50,240 bases of DNA, taken from NCBI GenBank assembly GCA_014654775.1, contig JACVZW010000059.1, positions 1 through 50,240 of the forward strand. The letters run 5' to 3'. The DNA comes from Paracoccaceae bacterium (lineage in GTDB: Bacteria > Pseudomonadota > Alphaproteobacteria > Rhodobacterales > Rhodobacteraceae). A program made the position numbers and the translations under genes. Of this stretch, positions 1 through 7,990 are shown piece after piece (position 1 is the first letter of the stretch; each line of letters opens with the position of its first letter). The notes beneath the pieces were generated by a model. The model ran no database searches. It saw nothing but the letters and a program-made list of their open reading frames with translations, and had not been told where the DNA came from.

Positions 1-80
1 ATGCCGATGATCTGGTCTTCGGTGAACCTGCTGCGCTTCATCTCTGGTCCTCTCGATTGGGCCAGAGTCTACCTCAAACT
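1..80 (-). mobile_element. 5' end of an IS3-family element (transposase OrfA start), cut by window edge
   Basis: On the minus strand an ATG at 41 opens a frame reading MKRSRFTEDQIIG and running off the left edge. This is the typical start of the OrfA helix-turn-helix subunit of IS3-family transposases (IS407-like group). The stretch just outside it, about 61-76, reads TGAGGTAGACTCTGGC on the minus strand and could be part of the terminal inverted repeat, but the exact end and any target duplication cannot be set without the other end. It lies directly beside the glycan locus, consistent with insertion-driven remodelling of that locus. Only 13 codons are visible. Confidence 0.65.
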
Positions 81-102
81 GGATTAGGCGCAGGGGGCAA
101 CG

Positions 103-1137
103 TCAGATCCTGTCTGCCAGTCGTCCGGATTCCGCGTCTGGCATGTCTTCATCGAGCTTGGTTGTCAGGAGGACAGCTATGAGCACAAGCAAAGGGATCG
201 CCCCGAGCGATAGCGTGGAATAGCCAAACGCTCCGCAGAAGATCGCTACAAGGAGGATGTGCAGCAGTAGCGCGTGGTTCAGGCGGAGCAGGAGCGCGCT
301 GAACAAGATCATGATCGACACGACCAAAAGGGTAACGAGGGGAAGTCCTGCCGCGTCGAGCGCAGGGTAGACGACCCGCCCCATGCCGTGTTCCAGCATT
401 CTCAAGATGCCATCAGATCCTCCACCATAGAAGGCGGCATTCTTGTTCACACTGGCGACGAGATGGCGAAACAGAAGGCCGCCAAGCACGATGCAGGACA
501 GGACTATCAGGACTGAAGACCGTGTGAGCGTAGCGCGGCGGATGCACCGGAACGCTTCGAAGTAGACTGCGATCACAAGCGACAGGACGGCGGAAATCAG
601 CGTTCCGCTGCTGACCGAACAGAATGCAAGGCCCAGCATCATGCCGATGAGGGACGAGATGCCGATCTGTCGGTTGTAGTGATGTCGAACGATCACCAGC
701 AGAAGGATTGAATAGCCAAGAAAGGCGAAGCCGATCCGTCCATTCATCAGGAAGAAGAGTATCGTCAACGCGACTGCACAGCCAAAGAGCACCATGTCCC
801 CGTTGCGTCGTTCCTTCACGATGGTGGACGAGATGGCTCCTATATTTCTGATCGTGAAGTAGCAGTTTATAAGCGAGATGAGCGAGAACAGCCTGTCGTG
901 ATGGAGGCCGAGATACTCTGACGCCATGAGGATCGGATACATCAGCGCATAGCGAATACCGTGCGGATGGATCCGGCTGAGTTCGAAGAGAGGATCTGCC
1001 TCCATGTCCCAGAGATACGTGATCTGAGGCCATACCTCAAAAGACTTCACGCCTGTCAGCACGGCCAAAACCAGTGGCGACATCGCAATGATGACAAGTA
1101 AACTGCTTCTCTTCATGCGGATCGACCTAACGTCCAT
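103..1137 (-). CDS. Polytopic membrane protein, possible polysaccharide polymerase (EpsG/Wzy-like)
   Basis: A 344-residue protein that is almost entirely hydrophobic, with roughly eight to ten predicted membrane segments and short polar loops. One larger loop around residues 228-250 is rich in Gly and charged residues. No catalytic motif is recognisable. Size, topology and position at the edge of a glycan cluster fit an O-antigen/exopolysaccharide polymerase of the EpsG or Wzy type, but this rests on context only. The ATG at 1137 has no Shine-Dalgarno; an ATG seven codons later (1116, starting MKRSSLL) has an AGGT about 9 nt upstream and is a likelier start. It is the last minus-strand gene of the cluster, 176 bp beyond the glycosyltransferase-like gene. 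Base composition is less GC-rich than the housekeeping genes to the right. Confidence 0.6.
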   Translation of the reverse strand: MDVRSIRMKRSSLLVIIAMSPLVLAVLTGVKSFEVWPQITYLWDMEADPLFELSRIHPHGIRYALMYPILMASEYLGLHHDRLFSLISLINCYFTIRNIGAISSTIVKERRNGDMVLFGCAVALTILFFLMNGRIGFAFLGYSILLLVIVRHHYNRQIGISSLIGMMLGLAFCSVSSGTLISAVLSLVIAVYFEAFRCIRRATLTRSSVLIVLSCIVLGGLLFRHLVASVNKNAAFYGGGSDGILRMLEHGMGRVVYPALDAAGLPLVTLLVVSIMILFSALLLRLNHALLLHILLVAIFCGAFGYSTLSLGAIPLLVLIAVLLTTKLDEDMPDAESGRLADRI

Positions 1138-1313
1138 AGCGTTAGGGCCCTAGCCATCGCAGTACATGGTCCGAGGTTGATGCGAGCTGCATCATGGGGC
1201 GGTGTCCAGGCCGTTTCTCTTGTGCGTCTGCTGGCCATTGGAAATGGCCGCCTGTACGACCCCGTGGGAGCTTTCGTTCGGGCAGATTGACGGCGTGGTG
1301 GAAGGTATTGGCT

Positions 1314-2585
1314 TCAGGTTTGTACGACATGCCACCCCCTCTTCAGACCGTTCATTATGGCAGTTGCGATGCTGTCGGTCGCACTTTCCTTTGTGGATTC
1401 GGAGCCACAACCAGACTTGGGTCTGAGGTGGAGCAGTATTTCAGAAATGGCGGCCTGGAGTTCTGTCGGGTCTGGAACGGGAGTTGCCATTCCGTAATCC
1501 CCGTAAGGCGCGTCTTTCGTGAAGACCGAGCCTTCCACGCTGATGACCGGAACGCCTGCGAGGTAGGCTTGCAGGCCGACTGTGGAACATGTCACGACGA
1601 CCAGATCGACTGCGTGAATGACGGCGTTCACGTCATCCGATCTCGAACTTGCGTGAACGCGATCGCTGATGATGACGGCTTGATCCTCGCTGGGGTGGCG
1701 GCGGATCACCAGATCTATGCGCGGATCTTTGGCGACGATCTCGCGCAGCGCGTCTTCTACCATCCGGGGGAGCGCAGGGTTCGCCGGTTCTCCGGTGAAT
1801 GGGTGCAGTTCCGGTTCTGGCGTGCTGGCTGAGAGGATGACGACGCGGTTCGAATGGCCCCAGCCTTGATCAGCGCGTAGCTTGCGACCGGCGGTAATGA
1901 CCTTGGGGTTGTTGAGGGAGTCGAATGCAGGGTTGCCCGTCACCGTCACTTGATCGGCGCGGCGTCCCATCTGGATCATCCGTTGTCGCACACTTTCATC
2001 CAGAACAAAGAGGTGGCAGCCGAAATCCTTGCGCGACAGCCACTTGATCTCTTGCAGGGCGAACATGTCGACCATGGCGACGGCGTCAATGCCGAGTTCC
2101 GATGCAGCTTCGATGACGGCCTTCTCGCTGCGGGGAGAGTTCGTCCCAACTACAAGCGCGGGCTTCACATCGGACAAGAGCGAACGCATCGTGTTCAGCG
2201 GTTGGAAGTTCTGGCGCCCGCCCTTTATCCAGAGGTCGGCTGCGGTTTCGACGCCAAATGTCTGTTCCAGATCACGGTAGTTCACGCCAAGATAGGCTTC
2301 CGTCTCGATGGCAGGCAGTATCCCGGATAGGGAGAGATCTGCCGCCAAACGCTTCCCGCAGTCACGTGTGGCTGGATCCTGGAACTGCGGCAGGTCTGCG
2401 TAAGTGAAGAATGGAAGACCCGACTCCCTGACCAGATGAATAGCGGTCGTCAGCGCGAAGATGCAGACCCGGGCGCCCAGCTTCTGAAGCCGCTGAGCAA
2501 CTGGAAGCACCATCTGAACATGACCGCCCCCGTAGGTGACGAAGAGTACATCAAGCGATCCGGGGAGCGGATAGCCGCGTGTCAT
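1314..2585 (-). CDS. GT-B-fold glycosyltransferase / UDP-GlcNAc 2-epimerase-like protein
   Basis: 423 residues. The N-terminus (residues 10-25) has a Rossmann strand followed by a GGGH loop, as in GT-B enzymes that bind a nucleotide sugar. The C-terminal half has a second Rossmann-like domain with TGNPAFDSL, an RRHPSED stretch and a 'TCSTVGLQAYLAGVPVI' segment, the usual donor-binding signature of the UDP-GlcNAc 2-epimerase/glycosyltransferase superfamily. Whether it transfers sugar or epimerises cannot be told from sequence. Its ATG overlaps the hisH-like stop codon (ATGA), so it is translationally coupled to the amidotransferase set and probably works on the same amino sugar. There is no signal peptide or membrane segment, so it should act in the cytoplasm. 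Confidence 0.7.
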   Translation of the reverse strand: MTRGYPLPGSLDVLFVTYGGGHVQMVLPVAQRLQKLGARVCIFALTTAIHLVRESGLPFFTYADLPQFQDPATRDCGKRLAADLSLSGILPAIETEAYLGVNYRDLEQTFGVETAADLWIKGGRQNFQPLNTMRSLLSDVKPALVVGTNSPRSEKAVIEAASELGIDAVAMVDMFALQEIKWLSRKDFGCHLFVLDESVRQRMIQMGRRADQVTVTGNPAFDSLNNPKVITAGRKLRADQGWGHSNRVVILSASTPEPELHPFTGEPANPALPRMVEDALREIVAKDPRIDLVIRRHPSEDQAVIISDRVHASSRSDDVNAVIHAVDLVVVTCSTVGLQAYLAGVPVISVEGSVFTKDAPYGDYGMATPVPDPTELQAAISEILLHLRPKSGCGSESTKESATDSIATAIMNGLKRGWHVVQT

Positions 2586-3226
2586 TGCGCCAGAAAACCT
2601 GACAGGAAGGCAAGTCCGGCGTCTGCAGAACGCTCGGGGTGGAATTGCACGCCCGTGATGTTGTCGCGTTGGATGGCCGCTGTGATGCCGCCGACCCCGG
2701 CATGGGCGACGGCGGCCACATCCTGCGGGTTGGACATCATAGCGGCATAGCTGTGGACGAAGTAGAAATCCGAGCCATCGGCAACCCCCGAGAAGGCCGT
2801 GCCCTGCCAGCGCGAGGGCGTGGTCTGGTGGATGGAGTTCCAGCCGATCAGCGGCACCCGCAGCGGCCTACCATCGGCCTCGTTCAGATCGATCCTTTCG
2901 ACCGTGCCACCGAACAGCCCGAGACCGCGATGCGTGCCGAATTCCAGACCCTGCTCCATCATCACCTGCATGCCGACGCAAATGCCCAGAAAGGGGCGGC
3001 CCGTTTCGATGAACGAGTGGATGGTTTCATCCAGATTCATGGCGCGCAGGGTATCGACGGCGCGGCCGAAGGCACCGACACCGGGTAGGATCACCCGATC
3101 TGCCGCCTTGATCGCCGCACGATCTGACGTCAGTCGGACGGAGACATCCAGATGCGCGAGGGCCTGAGTGACGGAAAAGACATTGCCGATACCGTAGTCG
3201 ATAATGACACAGGATTTGGAGGTCAT
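2582..3226 (-). CDS. hisH: HisH-type glutamine amidotransferase of an amino-sugar amidotransferase complex
   Basis: 214 residues, the full length of HisH class-I glutamine amidotransferases. The catalytic cysteine is C83 in GICVGMQ and the His/Glu pair lies in VQFHPERS near the C-terminus; PGVGAFG forms the oxyanion loop. In histidine synthesis HisH feeds ammonia to HisF. Here it sits between NeuD-like and glycosyltransferase-like genes and close to a hisF-like and a wbpG-like gene. That is the known arrangement of HisH2/HisF2 with WbpG, which supply ammonia to make an acetamidino sugar in O-antigens such as Pseudomonas aeruginosa O5. It therefore probably delivers ammonia to the WbpG partner and not to histidine synthesis. 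Both ends overlap neighbours by ATGA, so the four genes are likely translated together. Confidence 0.88.
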   Translation of the reverse strand: MTSKSCVIIDYGIGNVFSVTQALAHLDVSVRLTSDRAAIKAADRVILPGVGAFGRAVDTLRAMNLDETIHSFIETGRPFLGICVGMQVMMEQGLEFGTHRGLGLFGGTVERIDLNEADGRPLRVPLIGWNSIHQTTPSRWQGTAFSGVADGSDFYFVHSYAAMMSNPQDVAAVAHAGVGGITAAIQRDNITGVQFHPERSADAGLAFLSGFLAQ

Positions 3227-3894
3227 TCACGCATTCCTTCCGCACCGCTTACTGCAGCACCACTGTCCATGCGGCGCGCGGGCTGGCCGATATAAACGCC
3301 GGGCGAATCTATCGTTCCGGTCACCACTGCACCAGCCCCGATCGTCACGCCGGAGCAGATCCGCAGGCCCTGCAATACGGTGGCATTTGCTCCCACCCAG
3401 ACATCGGCTCCGATCACGGCTTCGCCTGCGATTACCGCGCCCGGCCCGACATGGCTGTACGCGCCAATCCGGCAGCCATGTTCGACGATGGCACCGCTGT
3501 TGATGATGACGCCTTCCGCAATTTCGGCGTCAGCATTTACGATGGCACCGGCAAGTACGACGCTGCCGGGGCCAGGAGGGTGACCGAAGTAGCGGCCTGC
3601 TTCAGCCACGAAGCTGGTCAGCCCAAGCCCGAGGCTGACCGCCCCTTCCTGTAGGGCGCGGCGGCGGGCGGATGATCCGACCGTCACGATCAGGGGATGA
3701 TCGCCGATTTCGGCAAGGCTGGAGAAGAGCACCGGGGTGCCATCCACGTCGGTCCCGACGGCAAGAGCTTCATCGGCAAAGACAGGCGCGCGCCCCGTGA
3801 CGCGCGTGATCTGGGCCGCGATGCCACGCCCGTGGCCACCCGCGCCGAAGAGACATATAGGTCGGGATTCCGCTGCCAACATCGCCGGGTCCAA
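3223..3894 (-). CDS. NeuD/PglD-type sugar O- or N-acyltransferase
   Basis: 223 residues in two parts. An N-terminal Rossmann-like domain carries the CLFGAGGHGR motif (about residues 14-23). A C-terminal left-handed beta-helix of hexapeptide repeats, with recurring GAIV, GA.I, GANATV and GAGAVV turns, binds acetyl-CoA. Known relatives are PglD, which N-acetylates UDP-4-amino sugars in bacillosamine synthesis, and NeuD, which O-acetylates sialic acid. With a 4,6-dehydratase and an aminotransferase in the same locus, a PglD-like role on a UDP-4-amino sugar is the best inference. The start is uncertain: the longest frame begins with TTG at 3894, 6 nt after the hisF-like stop, and an ATG lies at 3882; neither has a good Shine-Dalgarno. 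The stop overlaps hisH. Confidence 0.82.
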   Translation of the reverse strand: MDPAMLAAESRPICLFGAGGHGRGIAAQITRVTGRAPVFADEALAVGTDVDGTPVLFSSLAEIGDHPLIVTVGSSARRRALQEGAVSLGLGLTSFVAEAGRYFGHPPGPGSVVLAGAIVNADAEIAEGVIINSGAIVEHGCRIGAYSHVGPGAVIAGEAVIGADVWVGANATVLQGLRICSGVTIGAGAVVTGTIDSPGVYIGQPARRMDSGAAVSGAEGMRE

Positions 3895-3900
3895 GCTGCG

Positions 3901-4665
3901 CTAGCCAAGTTTTCGGACGAAGCAGCCGGTTTCGGCCAAGGTAGAGCGCAAGTCGCCCATCCCGAGCTTTTTCCAGTGCAGCGCCTGTGCGATGGAGGCA
4001 GCCGAGGCATCGGTCTGCGTCACCAGTTCCTTTAGGTGTCCGGTCGTTCCGAGGCCGCCGCCGCAGACGACGGGGACGCGCACCTGACTGGCGACTAGTT
4101 TGACCAGTTCGATTTCGTACCCGCTTCCCAGACCGTCACGATCCACCGAGGTGATTATGATCTCGCCTGCGCCTCTTTCAGCCGCCTCCTTGGCCCACAT
4201 GACGGCGTCGCGACCAGTGTGGTTGCGCCCATTATCCGTCATCGCCATCCAGCTTCCGGAATGCTTGACTGCCTCTATCGAGACGACAGTCGCTTGCGAG
4301 CCGAAGCGGTTGGCGATTTCAGTGATCAGATCGGGATTACGGGTCGCAGCGGTGTTGATCGCCACTTTGTCGGCCCCGCAGGCGAGCATGGCGCTGACAT
4401 CGGCGACTGTGCGGATGCCGCCGCCTACCGTCATCGGAATGAAGACGGAAGAAGCGACTTTGCGGATGATCTCGTGCAGGCTGTTGCGTTCGTAGAGGCT
4501 GGCCACGACATCCATGAACAGGAGTTCATCCGCACCTGCAAGCGCGTAGTCGGCGGCGAATGCGGCGGGGTCGCCGACCTTGCGCCATCCTTCCATCTGC
4601 ACGCCCTTGATCAGCCATTCCATCTTGACGTCGAGACGCGGGATCAACCGGAAGTTTCTTTGCAT
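3901..4665 (-). CDS. hisF: HisF-like (beta/alpha)8 partner of the sugar amidotransferase
   Basis: 254 residues from the ATG at 4665, matching the usual HisF length; an upstream in-frame ATG at 4725 would add 20 residues overlapping wbpG and is less likely. The HisF barrel is clear: RLDVK with D12, TVGGGI, GADKVAINT, SVDRDG with D175, and a late GGG phosphate loop. D12 and D175 match Thermotoga HisF D11 and D176. The second catalytic aspartate (D130 in HisF) aligns with E131 in SIEAVK, so cyclase activity may be lost while the ammonia channel is kept. Next to wbpG and hisH this fits the HisF2 role of passing ammonia within the acetamidino-sugar complex. No separate histidine genes are nearby. 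Confidence 0.85.
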   Translation of the reverse strand: MQRNFRLIPRLDVKMEWLIKGVQMEGWRKVGDPAAFAADYALAGADELLFMDVVASLYERNSLHEIIRKVASSVFIPMTVGGGIRTVADVSAMLACGADKVAINTAATRNPDLITEIANRFGSQATVVSIEAVKHSGSWMAMTDNGRNHTGRDAVMWAKEAAERGAGEIIITSVDRDGLGSGYEIELVKLVASQVRVPVVCGGGLGTTGHLKELVTQTDASAASIAQALHWKKLGMGDLRSTLAETGCFVRKLG

Positions 4666-4678
4666 GGCGGCAATCACG

Positions 4679-6007
4679 TCAGAGGCGATCAACGCGTTGC
4701 CGCAGCAACCAGCCGTTCTCGTCATGCTGCCAAAGGTGCGGCGAGCGGAACTTATTCGTCAGTGCCTCGAAATACTCGCGGTTCATTTCGGGGTGTTCGA
4801 ACATCCGATGGGCCTTGGGGAAGCTCTTCTCGTCGATGGTAAGGTAACGGAAAATCTCTTCTGCCCAGCGTTCGGGGAATTCGCCGTCGTAGCGGCGGAT
4901 CAGGGCGACAGCCTCATCGCGGGTCAGGTCGCCCGAGCGCACCTCTTGACTGGCGTCATAGGTGGCGCGACCGATGCCGAACTTGATGTAGGTCGTGTAG
5001 TAATGGAAGTCGTCGATCTTGTCATCGATCGAGTTGTACTTGGAGTAGGTCCCCGCCGTGCGTTCCGGCGAGGCCTTGAAGCCGCCATTCTCGACGGCAA
5101 AGTAATAGGCCGCCTGTGGGTGCCATTTCAGGTAGTAGCCTAGGTAGTGAACCTCTGCCCCAAGTTCCTTGAGCGGGGCCACGTCCGACGGCAGGTAGGG
5201 GCTGAGATCAGCCTGCGACAGGCCGAAGTTCTCTTTCAGGCTGGCGACGCTTTCGCCGCCGAGGAACATGTTCTCATCGCCCGAGGCGGCGAAGTAGTCG
5301 TAGGATCGCTGGGCATCCGAGTTGTCGTTGATCGGGTTGCCGTACTCAGCTTCGTTCTCGCCATAGAAGACCAGCGGGATCTTGAACATGATCGCCATCT
5401 TCGGGGCAAAGCACTTCTGTCCGATGATGAAGGGCTGGAAGGGGTGGAAGATGTTCTCGACCGCCAGACGGGTCAACAGGCGCTTGGAGCGGCCCGAGGC
5501 GGTCATAAGGTAATTGTCCATCCCGGAATGGATCCATGCGTCGAAGTTCGACCGACCCCATTCGGTGTAGATGTTGGGTGCCCATGTGACGGTGAGCGGG
5601 TTCATCCCGTATTTGTACTTCAGAACCCAAGACTGGTAGAAACTGTCCTTGCCGCCCGATCCAGGGACGAGGCAGTCATAGGATCCGTTCCGGCTGCGGA
5701 AGCGGTCACAGAGCGCGACGAGCTTTGCCTCGCGTTCTTCCCAGTCGATTTCGGCGGCCTTGCGGGTCGCCGTGCGGCAGGCATCGCAGACCCCATGTTC
5801 ATCGAAATGGATGGTCTTCTTTTCCGAAGCGGCTGTGTGCTGGAACTCGACTGCGGAATTCGGACGTTGGTTGGACACGCCGCAACTGGAGCAGAACGCA
5901 ACCGTCGCCGGCAGACCGTACTTGCGCGGCGGATTGTTTGCACCCGGCGCAAACAATGACATGTCGAGGTTGCTGCTGATGTCCAGCGCGTTCTGTTTAC
6001 GGGTCAC
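4679..6007 (-). CDS. wbpG: N-acetyl sugar amidotransferase (WbpG/WbuX family)
   Basis: 442 residues from a GTG at 6007, chosen because AAAGGA lies about 6 nt upstream; the open frame continues to 6136 but that extension is poor in character. Two CxxC pairs (C39/C42 and C74/C77) probably bind zinc. The PP-loop ATPase motif SGGKDS is at 117-122, typical of enzymes that adenylate a carbonyl or amide oxygen before ammonia attack. The family converts an N-acetyl group of a UDP- or CMP-linked sugar to an acetamidino group, using ammonia from HisH through HisF. The hisF-like start follows 13 nt after its stop, and the hisH-like gene lies two genes on, so all parts of the complex are present. It is cytoplasmic and probably acts before polymerisation. 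Confidence 0.9.
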   Translation of the reverse strand: MTRKQNALDISSNLDMSLFAPGANNPPRKYGLPATVAFCSSCGVSNQRPNSAVEFQHTAASEKKTIHFDEHGVCDACRTATRKAAEIDWEEREAKLVALCDRFRSRNGSYDCLVPGSGGKDSFYQSWVLKYKYGMNPLTVTWAPNIYTEWGRSNFDAWIHSGMDNYLMTASGRSKRLLTRLAVENIFHPFQPFIIGQKCFAPKMAIMFKIPLVFYGENEAEYGNPINDNSDAQRSYDYFAASGDENMFLGGESVASLKENFGLSQADLSPYLPSDVAPLKELGAEVHYLGYYLKWHPQAAYYFAVENGGFKASPERTAGTYSKYNSIDDKIDDFHYYTTYIKFGIGRATYDASQEVRSGDLTRDEAVALIRRYDGEFPERWAEEIFRYLTIDEKSFPKAHRMFEHPEMNREYFEALTNKFRSPHLWQHDENGWLLRQRVDRL

Positions 6008-6241
6008 AGTGGTCCTTTCTGTACTTTTGACGTCACCACATATTTCCCGGCGCATATAGCAGACAGTCGCAACCCAACGCCAGATGAACCGGCAAGTCCG
6101 GCTGATGCGGCATTCAGATCCGCGCTCTTTTGCCATGCCGCTTTGGAGGGCGATGCCAAAGCGGAGCGGAGGGCAGGGTTATGGGTCAGAAGAGGGCCGA
6201 AAATCCGCATCGCCTCAACAACGTGACCGCAGGTGCCGATG

Positions 6242-7861
6242 TCAGGACTTGCTTGCTTCCGGGCAGGAAAGACGGCGCAGGGTGATCAGTTCCGCAACAT
6301 CTTGCGGTTGCTGCAAGACGTAGCTGAAGCGCTGGAAAAGGCTAACGCCGATCAGCGGCTCGCTGTTCATCTCGAAGAAGATGCACTTCCCCCGGATGGG
6401 AGTTTCCAACAACCCGGTGGACCATCCGGAGGCCGACATATCCCCGGCAGTAGCCGCTGGGTCCATGCCATGCTCTACTGCGGTTGCCAAAGTCGCGGCG
6501 ACAATGTCGAAACGTCCTGTACCCGTTACGGCGATGGCCTGCCATTCATACCATCGCAAGGTCTCGCCAAAGGGTGCTGGGTACCGGTCATCGAATACGA
6601 CAAGTCCTGCGTCCTCAGGGATGGATGAAGCAGCGGTCAGCAGTGCCTCATCGCGAAGCCAGCGCGCGTTCCATGTCAGGCTCTGGTCCACTACGGCAAC
6701 GAGTTGCGCGATGAAGAAGACAAAGGGGAGGGCAATGGACAGTGACTGCGGAAAATGACGTGGGATCATCGCCGCAATCGCCATGCAGAATCCCGACACC
6801 ATCATTCCAAGCGGCAAGGCGGAGAAGAGAAGGAAGCGCGCCTGCCAGCCAGAATTCAACGGGCCACGATGTGCGAGGACGTAGGGAATAATTGAAAAGG
6901 CGAAGGAAGCAGCGCCGAGAATAAGCAGAACGTTTAGCACCGGCCTACGTTTGTCACGACGCATGAGGGTGACCAGCGCGATTACGCCGACCAATATCCC
7001 CCAACCGAGAAACTCAAGCGGCTTGCGAATGTACAAAAGGAAATAAAAGACGTAGCTCTTGAGGGTCGAATCAACCAGGCGAGCGCCCTCGTATTCTCCG
7101 TTCAGTGGAAAAAGCACTGCAATCCCAAAAGCACCAAGCGCCGACAGGGCAGGTGTCCACCAGCTATGCCGGAGGGCGAGGCTTAGTGACTGTTGCCATC
7201 CAAGGCCGTCCGACAGGCCGCGAGCCAGCCAAATCGCCCCTAGAACCGGCGTCATGAACACGCTGACCTCTCCGACGAAACTGACGAGAACGAGGCCTGC
7301 ACCGGCAAAGACACGTGCAGGTGACCGCTGTCCTCCAAGCCCCCCTTGCCCGGCAATGACCAGCAGAAGTCCCCCCCAGAACAAGGGTAAGCTCAGGGGA
7401 AAGGCGATCATGGAAAGGCTGATTAGCGTCAGATAGGCCGGATGGATGACGCCAAGAACTGCCGCAAGACCGGCGAAGAGCCGTGGCACCCGCAGGTGGA
7501 CCGACAGGATGATGTAGACGAACATGCCTGCAAGCGCCGCAGCGCCGCAACCCGCGATATTCGCCGCCCGGCTTGAATTGTCGAACACGGAGAAGGCCAG
7601 CAGTACGACGCCCTGAAGCGTGCGGCCGTTGTCGCGGTAGGCATCGAGTACCGGGGCGCTGAGGCCCCTGTCCAGCGCCACCTCGTAGATCCAGCCGTCC
7701 CAGTAAACGCCCGGCAGCAGCCAGACTGGCGCTAGGCACGCGAAACATGTCATGAAGACAACAAGCGCTGACTTGTGATCACCTTTTCCGGGCGTCGTCT
7801 GGGCGAGTGGGTCCTTCTGAGACCAGCCCGCACTGACATCCCGTCCCGGCATCGATTCCAC
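6242..7861 (-). CDS. Large multi-pass membrane protein, glucosyltransferase (GtrII/GT-C)-like
   Basis: 540 residues from a GTG at 7861, preferred because GGAGG sits 9 nt upstream; longer versions would run into the divergent gene at 7991 and an ATG three codons later is also possible. About ten to eleven membrane segments span residues 25-420, followed by a soluble C-terminal region of about 110 residues. The first periplasmic loop contains VYWDGW followed by acidic residues, the position where GT-C enzymes carry their catalytic Asp. This arrangement resembles GtrII-type glucosyltransferases that use a polyprenyl-phosphate sugar donor and modify surface glycans outside the membrane. GtrA and a GT2 synthase, the usual partners, occur at 10.9 and 13.9 kb. 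Family assignment is by architecture and context, not by a decisive motif. Confidence 0.65.
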   Translation of the reverse strand: MESMPGRDVSAGWSQKDPLAQTTPGKGDHKSALVVFMTCFACLAPVWLLPGVYWDGWIYEVALDRGLSAPVLDAYRDNGRTLQGVVLLAFSVFDNSSRAANIAGCGAAALAGMFVYIILSVHLRVPRLFAGLAAVLGVIHPAYLTLISLSMIAFPLSLPLFWGGLLLVIAGQGGLGGQRSPARVFAGAGLVLVSFVGEVSVFMTPVLGAIWLARGLSDGLGWQQSLSLALRHSWWTPALSALGAFGIAVLFPLNGEYEGARLVDSTLKSYVFYFLLYIRKPLEFLGWGILVGVIALVTLMRRDKRRPVLNVLLILGAASFAFSIIPYVLAHRGPLNSGWQARFLLFSALPLGMMVSGFCMAIAAMIPRHFPQSLSIALPFVFFIAQLVAVVDQSLTWNARWLRDEALLTAASSIPEDAGLVVFDDRYPAPFGETLRWYEWQAIAVTGTGRFDIVAATLATAVEHGMDPAATAGDMSASGWSTGLLETPIRGKCIFFEMNSEPLIGVSLFQRFSYVLQQPQDVAELITLRRLSCPEASKS

Positions 7862-7990
7862 GATCTTCTTCCTCCTTGCCGTGGGGCAACGTCCCCTATG
7901 GCCCCCCGCGCGACGCGCCGCGCTTGCGTTTAGAGCCAAAATGGTGATTACACGATCCCGCAGAGGCGCAAAACGAGTAACATCATAATC

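Noticed and set aside
1142-1410. Small minus-strand frames in the gap before the glycosyltransferase-like gene
   Set aside because: They overlap that gene, have no ribosome site and no protein-like composition.
2582-4665. Histidine biosynthesis genes
   Set aside because: hisH and hisF relatives lie in a glycan operon with wbpG, no other his gene is present, and HisF has a changed catalytic residue.
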